From assembly GCF_030817475.1 (NCBI RefSeq), contig NZ_JAUSZJ010000002.1:1293501-1357500 (forward strand): a stretch of 64,000 bases of DNA. The letters are read 5' to 3'. The position numbers and the translations under genes were made by a program. The notes below the pieces were generated by a model, which ran no database searches, had not been told where the DNA came from, and was given only the letters and a program-made list of their open reading frames with translations. The stretch is from Streptomyces sp. V2I9 (GTDB lineage Bacteria; Actinomycetota; Actinomycetes; Streptomycetales; Streptomycetaceae). Positions 18,282 through 28,273 of this stretch are shown here, piece by piece. Positions within the stretch are counted from its first letter, which is position 1; the number at the start of each line of letters is the position of its first letter.

Positions 18282-19160
18282 TCAGGTGGCGATCGTCGGC
18301 GGATCGTCGGGGTCGGGCACCTGGTCGCTCCAGCCGCCGGGCACGCTGCGGCCCTGCTGCTCGCGGAAGCGGACGGGGGCGGTGCCGACCCGGCGGGCGA
18401 AGAGGCGGGAGAAGTAGGCCGGATCGTCGTAGCCGACGCGGCGGGCCACGGCGGCGACCGGGAGGTCGGTGGCGGCGAGGAGTTCCTTGGCCCGGCCCAG
18501 CCGGATGCCGAGCAGGTAGTCCTTGGGGCTGCAGCCGGCGCCGCGCCGTACGACGGTGCGCAGTTCGGCGGCCGTCATGCCGTGCCGGGCGGCGTGCTCG
18601 GCGACGGTGAGCGGCTGGTAGGCGTCGCGGGCCAGCGCCTGGAGGACCGGGTCGCCGTCCGGGCCGATGCCGGCGCGGGCCCGGCGCAGGGAGACGAGGA
18701 GTTCGTGGACGGCGGCCGCGGTCTCCACCTCCAGCAGCGGGTTGCCGCGCCGGGCGGCGCGCACCATGCGTCCCACGGCGGCGCGCGGGGCGGCGGTGTC
18801 GGAGAGCGGGACGAGGGGGCGGTCCGGCTCGATGTAGCCGAGTTCGGTGTACGTGGTGGTGGCGGGTCCGGTGAAGTCGACGAAGCTCTCGTCCCAGCCG
18901 GCGCCGGGGTCGGCTCCGTAGTGGTGGGGGGTTCCGGGGGTCAGCCAGATGAGGCTGGGGCCGGTGACCGGGGTGCGGCGGCCGTCGGGGCCCTTGAACC
19001 ATCCGGTGCCGGAGTGGACGATCACGGCGACGTGGTGGTCGAGGGTGCGGGGGCCGACGGTGGGCAGCGCCCCGTGCTGGAGGCCGACGCCGAGGCAGAC
19101 GAGCCCCAGGCGGTGGTGGAGCGGGCTCGGGGTGAAGAAGCGCATCCAGGTGTGGTACAT
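18282..19160 (-). CDS. AraC-family transcriptional regulator
   Basis: 292 residues from ATG 19160, chosen because GGAAGGA lies five bases upstream. The N-terminal half (HHYGADPGAGWDESFVDFTG) fits the AraC-type sugar-binding cupin domain. The C-terminal 100 residues form two helix-turn-helix units (LTVAEHAARHGMTAAELRTV and LPVAAVARRVGYDDPAYFSR, then LFARRVGTAPVRFRE). It is divergent from the GH35 beta-galactosidase 168 bases away, so it probably controls that gene in response to a sugar (inference from context). Confidence 0.92.
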   Translation of the reverse strand: MYHTWMRFFTPSPLHHRLGLVCLGVGLQHGALPTVGPRTLDHHVAVIVHSGTGWFKGPDGRRTPVTGPSLIWLTPGTPHHYGADPGAGWDESFVDFTGPATTTYTELGYIEPDRPLVPLSDTAAPRAAVGRMVRAARRGNPLLEVETAAAVHELLVSLRRARAGIGPDGDPVLQALARDAYQPLTVAEHAARHGMTAAELRTVVRRGAGCSPKDYLLGIRLGRAKELLAATDLPVAAVARRVGYDDPAYFSRLFARRVGTAPVRFREQQGRSVPGGWSDQVPDPDDPPTIAT

Positions 19161-19235
19161 CGCGGTCCTTCCCTCCCGGGTGGCTCCTCGTGCCCGGACC
19201 GGCGGGTCCGTTGCGTCCAATCAACAGCGATCTTT

Positions 19236-19245
19236 GTCCATGGAC
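19236..19245. promoter_or_regulatory. Palindrome in the araC-type/beta-galactosidase divergent region
   Basis: GTCCATGGAC is a perfect 10-base palindrome in the 168-base intergenic region shared by the regulator and the beta-galactosidase, beside the AT-richer stretch CAATCAACAGCGATCTTT. It is an operator candidate only. Confidence 0.35.
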
Positions 19246-19328
19246 CCGGTGCGCGCCAGAGGTGACAGTGGTCGGACCACTCGACCCGAGGGCCGCGGCG
19301 CGGCCGAGCACAGGAGCGTACGAGCACC

Positions 19329-21200
19329 ATGACCGACTTCACCGTGGGCGACGACTGCTTCCGGTTCGACGGGAGGCCCGTGCGGCTGCTGTCGGGCGCC
19401 CTGCACTACTTCCGGGTGCACGAGGAGCAGTGGGATCACCGGCTTGCGATGCTCGCCGCGATGGGGCTGAACTGCGTCGAGACGTACGTCCCGTGGAATC
19501 TGCACGAGCGCCGGGAGGGCGAGGTCCGGGACGTGGAGGCGCTCGGCCGGTTCCTGGACGCGGTGGAGCGGGCGGGGCTGTGGGCGATCGTGCGGCCGGG
19601 CCCGTACATCTGCGCCGAGTGGGAGAACGGGGGCCTGCCGGTGTGGGTGACGGGCCGGTTCGGGCGGCGGGTGCGGACGCGGGACGCCGAGTACCGGGCG
19701 GTGGTGGAGCGGTGGTTCCGCGCGCTGCTGCCGCAGGTGGTGCGACGGGAGGCGTCCCGTGGCGGCCCGGTGATCCTCGTCCAGGCGGAGAACGAGTACG
19801 GCAGTTACGGCAGCGACGCCGTGTATCTGGAGTGGCTTGCGGGGCTGCTGCGGCAGTGCGGGGTGACGGTTCCCCTGTTCACGTCGGACGGTCCGGAGGA
19901 CCACATGCTGACCGGCGGTTCGGTGCCGGGGCTGCTCGCGACGGCCAACTTCGGTTCGGGGGCGCGGGAGGGCTTCGAGGTGCTGCGCCGGCATCAGCCG
20001 AAGGGCCCGTCGATGTGCATGGAGTTCTGGTGCGGCTGGTTCGACCACTGGGGGGCCGAGCCGGTGCGACGGGACGCGGAGGAGGCGGCCGGGGCGCTGC
20101 GGGAGATCCTGGAGTGCGGGGCGTCGGTGAACGTCTACATGGCGCACGGCGGGACGAACTTCGCGGGCTGGGCCGGGGCGAACCGGTCCGGTCCGGTGCA
20201 GGACGGGGTGTTCCAGCCGACGGTGACGTCGTACGACTACGACGCGCCGGTGGACGAGTACGGGCGGGCGACGGAGAAGTTCCGGCTGTTCCGGAAGGTT
20301 CTCCAGGAGTACGCCGAGGGCCCGTTGCCCGCGCTGCCGCCGGAGCCGGTCGGGCTCGCCGGGGCGGTGCGGCGGGTGGAGCTGGCGGAGTGGGCCGGGC
20401 TCGGGGACGTACTGGAGGCGCTGGGCGACCCGGAGACGGAGTCGGGGGTGCCGCCGACCTTCGAGGAGTTGGGTGTGGACCGGGGCCTGGTGCGCTACCG
20501 GGTCGCGGTGCCGGGGCCGCGGCAGCCGTATCCGCTGGGGGTGTCGGGGCTGCGGGACCGGGCGGTGGTCTCCGTGGACGGGGTCCGGGCCGGGGTGCTG
20601 ACCGAGGAGTCCGGGACGCTGCCGGAGCCGGTGGCGGGTCCGGCGGAGGTCGAGCTGTGGGTGGAGTCGCTGGGCCGGGTCAACTACGGTCCGCGCCTGG
20701 GGGAGCCGAAGGGCGTCACGGGCGGGGTGCTGCACGAGCGGCAGTATCTGCACGGGGTACGCGCGCGGGGGCTGCGGCTGGACGCGTTCGAGGGGGCGGA
20801 CGCGGTGGCGGCGGTGCCGTTCGCGCCGGTGGCGTCGGCCGCCGGGGCGGGCGACGCGGGGCGGACGGGCCTGTTCCGGGGGACGTTCACGGTGGAGGGC
20901 GCGGCGGGTGACGCGGCGGTGGCTTCGGGGGCCTCGCGTGCTTCGGGTGCGGCGGTCCTCGATCACGCGGGGCTCGAACTGCCGGGCTGGACGCGGGGGT
21001 TCGTCTGGGTGAACGGCTTCTGCCTGGGTCGCTACTGGTCGGTGGGCCCGCAGCGGACCCTGTATGTGCCGGGCCCGGTGCTCCGGGCGGGTGTCAACGA
21101 GGTGTGGGTGCTGGAGCTGGAGGACGCGGGCGAGCCGCGGGTGGAGCTGGGTCCGGGGGCGCCCGTGATCTCGGACGCCCCCGGCGTGGTGCGGAGTTGA
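19329..21200 (+). CDS. Beta-galactosidase, glycoside hydrolase family 35
   Basis: 623 residues. The TIM-barrel domain begins LLSGALHYFRVHEEQW, a GH35 hallmark, and continues ETYVPWNLHE and VRPGPYICAEWENGGLP. The acid/base residue is Glu156 in AENEYGSYG and the nucleophile Glu232 in MEFWCGWFDHWG. The second half contains beta-sandwich domains (about 400-610). There is no signal peptide, so it acts in the cytoplasm on imported galactosides. ATG 19329 has AGGAG at 19312-19316. The divergent AraC-type gene is its likely regulator. Confidence 0.95.
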   Translation: MTDFTVGDDCFRFDGRPVRLLSGALHYFRVHEEQWDHRLAMLAAMGLNCVETYVPWNLHERREGEVRDVEALGRFLDAVERAGLWAIVRPGPYICAEWENGGLPVWVTGRFGRRVRTRDAEYRAVVERWFRALLPQVVRREASRGGPVILVQAENEYGSYGSDAVYLEWLAGLLRQCGVTVPLFTSDGPEDHMLTGGSVPGLLATANFGSGAREGFEVLRRHQPKGPSMCMEFWCGWFDHWGAEPVRRDAEEAAGALREILECGASVNVYMAHGGTNFAGWAGANRSGPVQDGVFQPTVTSYDYDAPVDEYGRATEKFRLFRKVLQEYAEGPLPALPPEPVGLAGAVRRVELAEWAGLGDVLEALGDPETESGVPPTFEELGVDRGLVRYRVAVPGPRQPYPLGVSGLRDRAVVSVDGVRAGVLTEESGTLPEPVAGPAEVELWVESLGRVNYGPRLGEPKGVTGGVLHERQYLHGVRARGLRLDAFEGADAVAAVPFAPVASAAGAGDAGRTGLFRGTFTVEGAAGDAAVASGASRASGAAVLDHAGLELPGWTRGFVWVNGFCLGRYWSVGPQRTLYVPGPVLRAGVNEVWVLELEDAGEPRVELGPGAPVISDAPGVVRS

Positions 21201-21218
21201 TCGGCCCTCGGCCGTCAT

Positions 21219-21267
21219 CCGGTCACCGGGCTCACGTCCGGTGACCGGCCCCACGTCCGGTGACCGG
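21219..21267. terminator. Nested hairpins between beta-galactosidase and trypsin genes
   Basis: CCGGTCACCGG at 21219-21229 can pair with CCGGTGACCGG at 21238-21248 or with a second direct copy ending at 21267. The direct repeat (CACGTCCGGTGACCGG) is duplicated. It is a likely bidirectional terminator for the converging genes. Confidence 0.7.
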
Positions 21268-21382
21268 GTGGTCGGGGCCGGGCGGGCGGGCCTCGTCGGA
21301 GCCGGGCGGCCGCCCCCTGCACGGGTGGGAGCCGGGCGGGCCGACTCGCGTTCGCCGGAGCGAGCCGGCCGCCCGGCGTGGG

Positions 21383-22727
<1,345 letters not shown>

Positions 22728-23630
22728 GTGGCGAACCGCCCTCCGGGCGCACCCGTCGTCCATGGCTTTCCGCACCTGGACACGGTCCGCTCCGCCGTCA
22801 CCGCGCTCTACCGACGGCTCTCCGCGGACGGCGTCCACGCCTACGCCACCAGCCTCGCACCCGCCGACGCGGCCTTCGCGGACCACGAGGACCTGCATCT
22901 GGGGGCCCAGCGGGTGGCGCGCTCCCTGGTCCAGCACCTCCGTCTGCCCGATGCCCGCGTGATCGTCGGCTTCCGGGCGATGGAACACGCGGCGAGCGTG
23001 GAACTCACCGCGGGGCCCGAGTACTTCATCGAGCTGAACGACCGCTTCCGCACCCACCGCCGGGACATCGGGGCGGCGCTCGCGCACGAGGTCACCCATG
23101 TGCTGCTGCACCGGCTCGGCCTGGAGTTCCCCGGCACCCGCGCCAACGAGATCCTGACCGACACGGTGACGGCCTACCTCGGAGCCGGCTGGCTCCTGCT
23201 GGACGCGTTCCGGGAGGACGCCGTCTCCCGCCAGAAACTCGGCTACCTGACCCCGGAGGAGTTCGGATACGTCCTGGCCAAGCGGGCGTTCGCGTTCGGC
23301 GAGGACCCCTCGCCCTGGTTCACCAGCCCCCGGGCGTACACCGCGTACACCCGGGGGCGGGAGCGGGCGCTGCGCGATCTGCGCCGGCCGCCGCTGACCG
23401 CCGCGGGCTGGGCCGGCCGCCGCCGCTACGCCAAGGACCGGCGGTACGCGCAGGAGCACCCCGGCGCCGTACCCGACCCGAGTGTTCCGTACGCCTTCGA
23501 CAACGGTGTCCAGGGGCTGCGGGTCTCCTTCCCGTGCCCCACCTGCCACCAGCGCATCCGGGTCCCGGTCCGGGGCCGGTTCAGCGCGCGGTGCGGGCTG
23601 TGCCGTACACGCCTGGAGTGCGACACCTGA
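22728..23630 (+). CDS. Putative zinc metallopeptidase with C-terminal zinc ribbon
   Basis: 300 residues from GTG 22728, with GGGGGG at 22715-22720 as a G-rich ribosome binding site; ATG 22713 is a weaker alternative. A metallopeptidase-like motif HEVTH (ALAHEVTHVLLHRLGLEF) sits near residue 125, followed by ANEILTDTVTAYLG, where Glu or Asp may be the third ligand. The C-terminus has CPTC ... CGLC, a zinc ribbon. No signal peptide or membrane segment, so it is probably cytoplasmic. I do not recognise a named family; function unknown. Confidence 0.8.
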   Translation: MANRPPGAPVVHGFPHLDTVRSAVTALYRRLSADGVHAYATSLAPADAAFADHEDLHLGAQRVARSLVQHLRLPDARVIVGFRAMEHAASVELTAGPEYFIELNDRFRTHRRDIGAALAHEVTHVLLHRLGLEFPGTRANEILTDTVTAYLGAGWLLLDAFREDAVSRQKLGYLTPEEFGYVLAKRAFAFGEDPSPWFTSPRAYTAYTRGRERALRDLRRPPLTAAGWAGRRRYAKDRRYAQEHPGAVPDPSVPYAFDNGVQGLRVSFPCPTCHQRIRVPVRGRFSARCGLCRTRLECDT

Positions 23631-23668
23631 GCAGGAGTGTTGTCGGCGGTCCCCCTTAGGGTCGAAGC

Positions 23669-24460
23669 ATGACGAACGAGCCGATCAGGGACGAACCAAG
23701 CCTGTTCGACGCGCTGTACGAGGATGAGAACGCGGTCGTACGGGCGTTGCGCGCGGGCGCTTCCGCCGAATCGAGCGACGAGGAGGGCACGACCGCGCTC
23801 TATCTGGCCTCGGTCCAGGACCGCCCCGAGGCGGTACGGCTGCTGCTCGCGGCGGGGGCCGACCCCGACCGGGCGAGCGGCCCCGAGGCGGGCGATCTTC
23901 CGCTGTGCGGGGCGGCGTGCGGCGGGCACACCGAGGTGGTGGACGCGTTGCTGTCCGCCGGGGCGCGGCCGGATCTGCGCGAGCAGTTCGGCTTCACGGC
24001 GCTGCGGTGGGCGGTCGGTCTGGGGCACGCTCCCACGGTCGAGGCGCTCCTCGCCGGGGGCGCGGACCCGCTGCTGCCGGGCCCGCAGGGCGAGGCGATG
24101 CTGGTGCTGGGCGCGCGGCGGGGGTCCGTGCGCACGGTGAAGGCGCTGCTCGCGCACGGCGCGGGGGCCGAGGGGCAGGAGGCCGTGGTCGTCCTGGCGT
24201 CGGCCGAGGCGCGGCGCATCGCCGCGCTCGACGCGGAGCGGGAGTTGCGGCAGCGGCTGGAGGAGGGCTACGGCTCCGGCATCGAGACGGTGACCCGGCG
24301 GGAACGGCGCGACGGTGAGGAGACGATCGCCGTGGAGCTGCTCCGCGACGGGGTGCCGACGGCCGGCGTGGACCAGCACACGGGGCACGGTGAGATCGCG
24401 GCGCTGCTGGAGGGGTGGGAGGCTCGGGGGCCGAGCGAGGAGGCTCGGGGCGCCGCATGA
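23669..24460 (+). CDS. Ankyrin-repeat protein
   Basis: 263 residues with about five ankyrin-type repeats between 10 and 155 (GTTALYLASVQDRPEAVRLL, TEVVDALLSAGARPDLRE, APTVEALLAGGADPLL). These are helix-turn-helix modules used for protein binding. A charged helical region (about 175-215, EARRIAALDAERELRQRLEE) follows, then a last ankyrin-like segment. ATG 23669 has no strong ribosome binding site. The gene ends inside a 43-base tandem repeat, so its last dozen codons (EARGPSEEARGAA) derive from repeat DNA. Partner unknown. Confidence 0.87.
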   Translation: MTNEPIRDEPSLFDALYEDENAVVRALRAGASAESSDEEGTTALYLASVQDRPEAVRLLLAAGADPDRASGPEAGDLPLCGAACGGHTEVVDALLSAGARPDLREQFGFTALRWAVGLGHAPTVEALLAGGADPLLPGPQGEAMLVLGARRGSVRTVKALLAHGAGAEGQEAVVVLASAEARRIAALDAERELRQRLEEGYGSGIETVTRRERRDGEETIAVELLRDGVPTAGVDQHTGHGEIAALLEGWEARGPSEEARGAA

Positions 24461-24530
24461 GGAGGCTCGGGGGCCGAGCGAGGAGGCTCGGGGCGCCGCA
24501 TGAGGAGGCGCGAGGGCCGCGCGGGGAGGC
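24419..24530. repeat. 43-base tandem repeat over the ankyrin-gene stop codon
   Basis: Units start at 24419, 24462 and 24505 with GAGGCTCGGGGGCCGAGC or a variant. The first two are essentially identical and the third is partial and diverged. The 43-base period is not a multiple of three, so copy-number change would alter the C-terminus of the ankyrin protein. Confidence 0.9.
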
Positions 24531-24550
24531 GTCGGCCGGGGCGCATGCCG

Positions 24551-25153
24551 TTACCGGCCGTGCTCCCCCGCCGCCTCCGCCGGGGCCTGCTTCGCCGCCC
24601 GCGCCGCCCATACCTCGCGGGTGAGCTCGTACTCGACCTCGCCGTGCTCGGAGCCCTCGATGACCTCGGGCCAGTCGTCGGTGTAGGCGCGCAGGAAGGT
24701 CAGGCCCGTCTTCTCCATCACGCGGCGCGACCCCGTGTTGACCGCCATGGTGTTCGCGGTGACCCGCCGGACGCCGAGGTCGGTGAACCCCTTGTCCACC
24801 AGGGCCCGCGCGCCTTCGGTGGCGTATCCGTGCCTCCAGGCGGCCCGGTTGAGCCGGTAGCCCAGTTCCACCACGGTGGGGTCGAGGTCGTCCAGCGGCC
24901 GGAGCTCGAACCAGCCGAGGAACGCTCCGGTGTCCTTGCGCCGCGCCGCCCAGTAGCCGTGGGTCCCGGTGCACGGGTGGGTGTGGAGGAGCCTCGGCAG
25001 CGTCCGGTCCCGGATGTCCTCGCGGCTCGCCGGACGGCCGCCGTTGATGTACCGCATGACCTCGGGGTCGTCGTCGAGGGCGAACAGGTCGGCGGCGTCG
25101 TCGGGCGTGACCTGGCGCAGCACGAGCCGGGCGGTCTCCAGGAAGGGGCGCAT
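24551..25153 (-). CDS. GNAT acetyltransferase (RimJ/RimL type)
   Basis: 200 residues from ATG 25153. The opening MRPFLETARLVLRQVTPDDA is typical of the RimJ/RimL-like GNAT group that acetylates protein N-termini or small amines. Further family features are GYWAARRKDTGAFLGWFELR, LGYRLNRAAWRHGYATEGAR (acetyl-CoA binding loop) and NTGSRRVMEKTGLTF near the C-terminus. Substrate cannot be told. It converges with the ankyrin gene and lies downstream of the DEAD-box helicase on the same strand. Confidence 0.9.
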   Translation of the reverse strand: MRPFLETARLVLRQVTPDDAADLFALDDDPEVMRYINGGRPASREDIRDRTLPRLLHTHPCTGTHGYWAARRKDTGAFLGWFELRPLDDLDPTVVELGYRLNRAAWRHGYATEGARALVDKGFTDLGVRRVTANTMAVNTGSRRVMEKTGLTFLRAYTDDWPEVIEGSEHGEVEYELTREVWAARAAKQAPAEAAGEHGR

Positions 25154-25331
25154 GGAGGTGATCCTCTCCACGGTCGGCCGGGCCGCGCCATCGGTTTTCG
25201 GGCGGTCGTCACCCGGCCCGTGCGGCGCGTCCGGCGTCCGGTGCGTCCGGCGCGGGAGGATCAGCAACCCGCGCCACGGCTGAAGCGGTTCCCCGGTGGG
25301 AAGGGCGCCCGTCCGACGGCGTGAAGTACCG

Positions 25332-27005
25332 CTAGGCCGCCCGACGGCCCCGCGGAGCGGCGCCCGAACGCGGGGTGCCGGCAGAGCGGCCCGCGCCCCC
25401 GGCCGAACGCCCCCCGGTGCCGGCGCCGGTGCCGGTGCCCCCGCCGCCGCCCGAGCCCCGCCGGCCCCGTCCCCGGCTGCCGGAGCGCACCGCTCCCCCG
25501 CCGGAGGAGCCCGCCGAGCCGCCCGACCGCGTCCGCTGCTTCGGCGGCGTCGGCTGCGGGACCTCGACCACGACCGCGATGCCCGACGGCTCACGGGCCC
25601 CCGTGATCCGGCTCAGCTCCGCGTCGCCGGAGGTGATCCGCGTGGTGCGGGGCGCGATGCCCGCGTCCTGCATCAGGCGGGTCATCTCGCGCTTCTCGTC
25701 GGGCAGCACCAGGGTGACGACGCTGCCGGACTCCCCGGCGCGCGCCGTGCGCCCGCCGCGGTGCAGGTAGTCCTTGTGGTCGGTGGGCGGGTCCACGTTG
25801 ACGACCAGATCGAGGTCGTCGACGTGGATGCCGCGCGCCGCGACGTTCGTCGCGACGAGCGCGGTGACCTGACCGTTCTTGAACTGGTCCAGCGTCCGGT
25901 TGCGCTGCGGCTGCGAGCGCCCGCCGTGCAGGGCGGCCGCCCGTACACCACTGGCGAGCAGCCGCTTGGCGAAGCGGTCGGCGGCGCGCTTGGTGTCGAC
26001 GAACATGATCACCCGGCCCTCGCGGGCGGCGATCTTGGTGGCGACGGCCTTCTTGTCGGTCTCGTCGAGGACGTGGAGCACGTGGTGCTCCATGGTGGTG
26101 ACCGCGCCGGCGGAGGGGTCGACCGAGTGCACGACCGGGTCGGTGAGGAACATCTTCACGAGCCGGTCGATGTTCTTGTCCAGGGTCGCGGAGAACAGCA
26201 TCCGCTGGCCGTCCGTCTCGACCTGCTTGAGCAGGGCGACGACCTGCGGCATGAAGCCCATGTCGGCCATCTGGTCGGCCTCGTCGAGGACGGTGATGGA
26301 GACCTCGTCCAGCCGGCAGTCGCCGCGCTCGATGAGGTCCTTGAGCCGGCCCGGAGTGGCGACGAGCACTTCGGCGCCGCGCCGCAGGGTGGCGGACTGC
26401 TTGGTGATCGACATGCCGCCGACGACGGTGGCGAGCCGCAGGTTGACGGCGGTCGCGTACGGGGTGAGCGCGTCGGTGACCTGCTGGGCCAGCTCACGGG
26501 TGGGGACGAGGACCATGGCGAGCGGGGCGCGCGGCTCGGCGCGGCGGCCGGCGGTGCGGGCCAGCAGCGCCAGGCCGAAGGCGAGCGTCTTGCCGGAACC
26601 GGTGCGGCCCCGGCCGAGGATGTCCCGGCCGGCCAGCGAGTTCGGCAGGGTGGCGCCCTGGATCGGGAACGGCTCGGTGACGCCCTGCGCGGCGAGGGTC
26701 TTCAGCAGCGCGGCGGGCATGTCGAGGTCGGCGAAGGCGTCGACGGCGGGCAGCGCGGGGGTCACGGTCTCGGGCAGGGCGAACTCACCCTGCGGCGGGG
26801 TGGCGCGACGGCGGGCCGGGGCCTTGGAGCCGCCCTGGGTCCGGGAGCGGGGCGCGCCGCCCTGGCCGTTCGAGGAGGCCGGGGAACGTCGGCCGCCCGA
26901 CGGGGCCTGGGAGCCGTTCGACGGGGTCTGGCCGCTCTGGCCGCGTCCCCGGCCACGGGCCGGACGGGAGCGGGGGGTGCGGTCCTGGCGTTCGGAGCTG
27001 GTCAT
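25332..27005 (-). CDS. DEAD-box ATP-dependent RNA helicase
   Basis: 557 residues from ATG 27005, which has AGGAGGG nine bases upstream. A 75-residue Arg/Gly/Ser-rich disordered leader precedes the core. The core shows the Q motif (EPFPIQGATL), GSGKT (136-140), PTRELA, TPGRLKDL, VLDEADQMADMGF, LFSATL, FVDTKRAADRF, VATNVAARGIHV and HRGGRTARAG. The tail is again Arg/Gly-rich and basic, suited to RNA binding. It probably remodels ribosomal or mRNA structure, and its cold-shock-protein neighbour upstream suggests a role in cold adaptation (inference). Confidence 0.95.
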   Translation of the reverse strand: MTSSERQDRTPRSRPARGRGRGQSGQTPSNGSQAPSGGRRSPASSNGQGGAPRSRTQGGSKAPARRRATPPQGEFALPETVTPALPAVDAFADLDMPAALLKTLAAQGVTEPFPIQGATLPNSLAGRDILGRGRTGSGKTLAFGLALLARTAGRRAEPRAPLAMVLVPTRELAQQVTDALTPYATAVNLRLATVVGGMSITKQSATLRRGAEVLVATPGRLKDLIERGDCRLDEVSITVLDEADQMADMGFMPQVVALLKQVETDGQRMLFSATLDKNIDRLVKMFLTDPVVHSVDPSAGAVTTMEHHVLHVLDETDKKAVATKIAAREGRVIMFVDTKRAADRFAKRLLASGVRAAALHGGRSQPQRNRTLDQFKNGQVTALVATNVAARGIHVDDLDLVVNVDPPTDHKDYLHRGGRTARAGESGSVVTLVLPDEKREMTRLMQDAGIAPRTTRITSGDAELSRITGAREPSGIAVVVEVPQPTPPKQRTRSGGSAGSSGGGAVRSGSRGRGRRGSGGGGGTGTGAGTGGRSAGGAGRSAGTPRSGAAPRGRRAA

Positions 27006-27147
27006 ACGGAATTGCCCTCCTGGGGGATTCCTGGGCAACTGCCGAATGGGTGACTGCGGGGTGTGCCGGTCCGGCCGTTCCGTGCGCCCCCAGGATGTGC
27101 GCACGGAAACGGATGGGTGCAACGAGGTCGTTGCTCGGACAGCACAA

Positions 27148-27181
27148 ACCGGGGCCCGCACCGTGAGGTGCGGGCCCCGGT
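27148..27181 (-). terminator. Terminator of the cold-shock gene
   Basis: A perfect 15-base stem (ACCGGGGCCCGCACC at 27148-27162, complement at 27167-27181) with loop GTGA, 22 bases after the csp stop. It separates csp from the helicase gene. Confidence 0.92.
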
Positions 27182-27203
27182 CAGCGAGGTACGCGTCCGG
27201 TGA

Positions 27204-27407
27204 TCAGACCGGGACGATGTTCTCGGCCTGCGGGCCCTTCTGGCCCTGCGTGACGTCGAAGGAGACCTTCTGGCCCTCCTGCAGCTCGCGGAAGCCGGAG
27301 GCGTTGATGTTGGAGTAGTGGGCGAAGACGTCGGCGCCGCCGCCGTCCTGCTCGATGAAGCCGAAGCCCTTTTCCGAGTTGAACCACTTCACGGTGCCGG
27401 TGGCCAT
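27204..27407 (-). CDS. Cold-shock protein (CspA family)
   Basis: 67 residues, a single cold-shock domain that binds single-stranded RNA and DNA and acts as an RNA chaperone. RNP1 is KGFGFI (13-18) and RNP2 DVFAH (26-30); the start [10 protein letters not shown] is standard. The start codon ATG 27407 has TAGGAGA upstream. It is the first gene of its strand here, with a long structured leader and a strong terminator. Confidence 0.97.
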   Translation of the reverse strand: MATGTVKWFNSEKGFGFIEQDGGGADVFAHYSNINASGFRELQEGQKVSFDVTQGQKGPQAENIVPV

Positions 27408-27580
27408 GTCATTCTCCTAAAACAGGTGCAGTGCCGGAAATCCGCACTTTACGAATTCCAAGTCGCCGCATTGAGCCCCATCCGGAGAAAGCCGGAAAAC
27501 AATAATGCGCCTGAGGAAGCATTCCCGTCAGGCGCACATAATGTTCATGGGTACCAAAACTGCAACGCGGACAACAGTAG
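27408..27580 (-). promoter_or_regulatory. Structured leader region of the cold-shock gene
   Basis: The 170 bases upstream are AT-rich for this genome. A 9-base perfect hairpin lies at 27506-27536 (TGCGCCTGA and TCAGGCGCA) and a small CCGG-N6-CCGG hairpin at 27482-27495. A possible -10 box TACTGT reads on the minus strand at 27574-27579, which would give a leader of about 160 bases. Long structured leaders that respond to temperature are known for csp genes. Confidence 0.5.
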
Positions 27581-27701
27581 CACGTCCTCCCCTCCCGTGG
27601 TGGGGCCGGCCACGCCGGGAGGGTGAGACTTCGCCGACCGGAGGGCGTACGGGAGGTGGCGCGGCCGGGTGCGCGGGTCCGCCCGCGCCGCGTCCGTCGG
27701 C

Positions 27702-28232
27702 TCAGGGCGCCTCGACCGCCGGGGCGTCGTCCCCGGTCCGTCGTACGGTGCGCAGCGGGCGGCCCGGCCGCCAGGACCGGATGACCAGCGACTCGCCGTC
27801 GAGCCCGATGCGGACGACCTCGGTCAGCTCGGTCCGGAAGAGGTGGAAGGGCTCCGGCGGGGCCGCCTCCTCGATGAAGCGGGCGATGACCGCGGGGTCG
27901 GTGATCTCCACGGCCCGGCCGCTGACGCGCACGTCCCCGTCGTTCATCTCGGCGTCCGGACCCGGATTGGCCTGGAGAGCGAAGCGGGGGTCGCGGCGCA
28001 GGTCCAGGGCCTTGAGCGAGTTCGGCATCATGCCGAGCAGCAGCTCACCGAAGCGGAAGTCGGCCTCCAGGCCGGTGAGCCGGGGCGAGCCGTCCTTCCG
28101 GAGGGTGGCGAGGACGTGGTGCTTGTAGAGGCGGAAGCGCCGCCGCACGGTGTCGGCGAAGTCGGGCTCGGCGGTGGCGAAGCCGTCCCAGGAAACGGCA
28201 GCGGGGGCGGGGGTGGGCGATGAAGTCGTCAT
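27702..28232 (-). CDS. Pyridoxamine 5'-phosphate oxidase-like (split-barrel FMN) protein
   Basis: About 176 residues from ATG 28232; ATG 28241 and 28262 are in frame, but the AGGAG beside 28262 is too close to be used. The segment FRLYKHHVLATLRKDGSPRLTGLEADFR and the following DLRRDPRFALQANPGPD match the PNPOx-like split barrel that binds FMN, F420 or heme. GDVRVSGRAVEI continues the fold. Substrate unknown. It lies between the csp leader and a GNAT gene on the same strand. Confidence 0.85.
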   Translation of the reverse strand: MTTSSPTPAPAAVSWDGFATAEPDFADTVRRRFRLYKHHVLATLRKDGSPRLTGLEADFRFGELLLGMMPNSLKALDLRRDPRFALQANPGPDAEMNDGDVRVSGRAVEITDPAVIARFIEEAAPPEPFHLFRTELTEVVRIGLDGESLVIRSWRPGRPLRTVRRTGDDAPAVEAP

Positions 28233-28273
28233 GGACGCCATGGAACACCGGATACCCGACATCTCCTGTCGGT

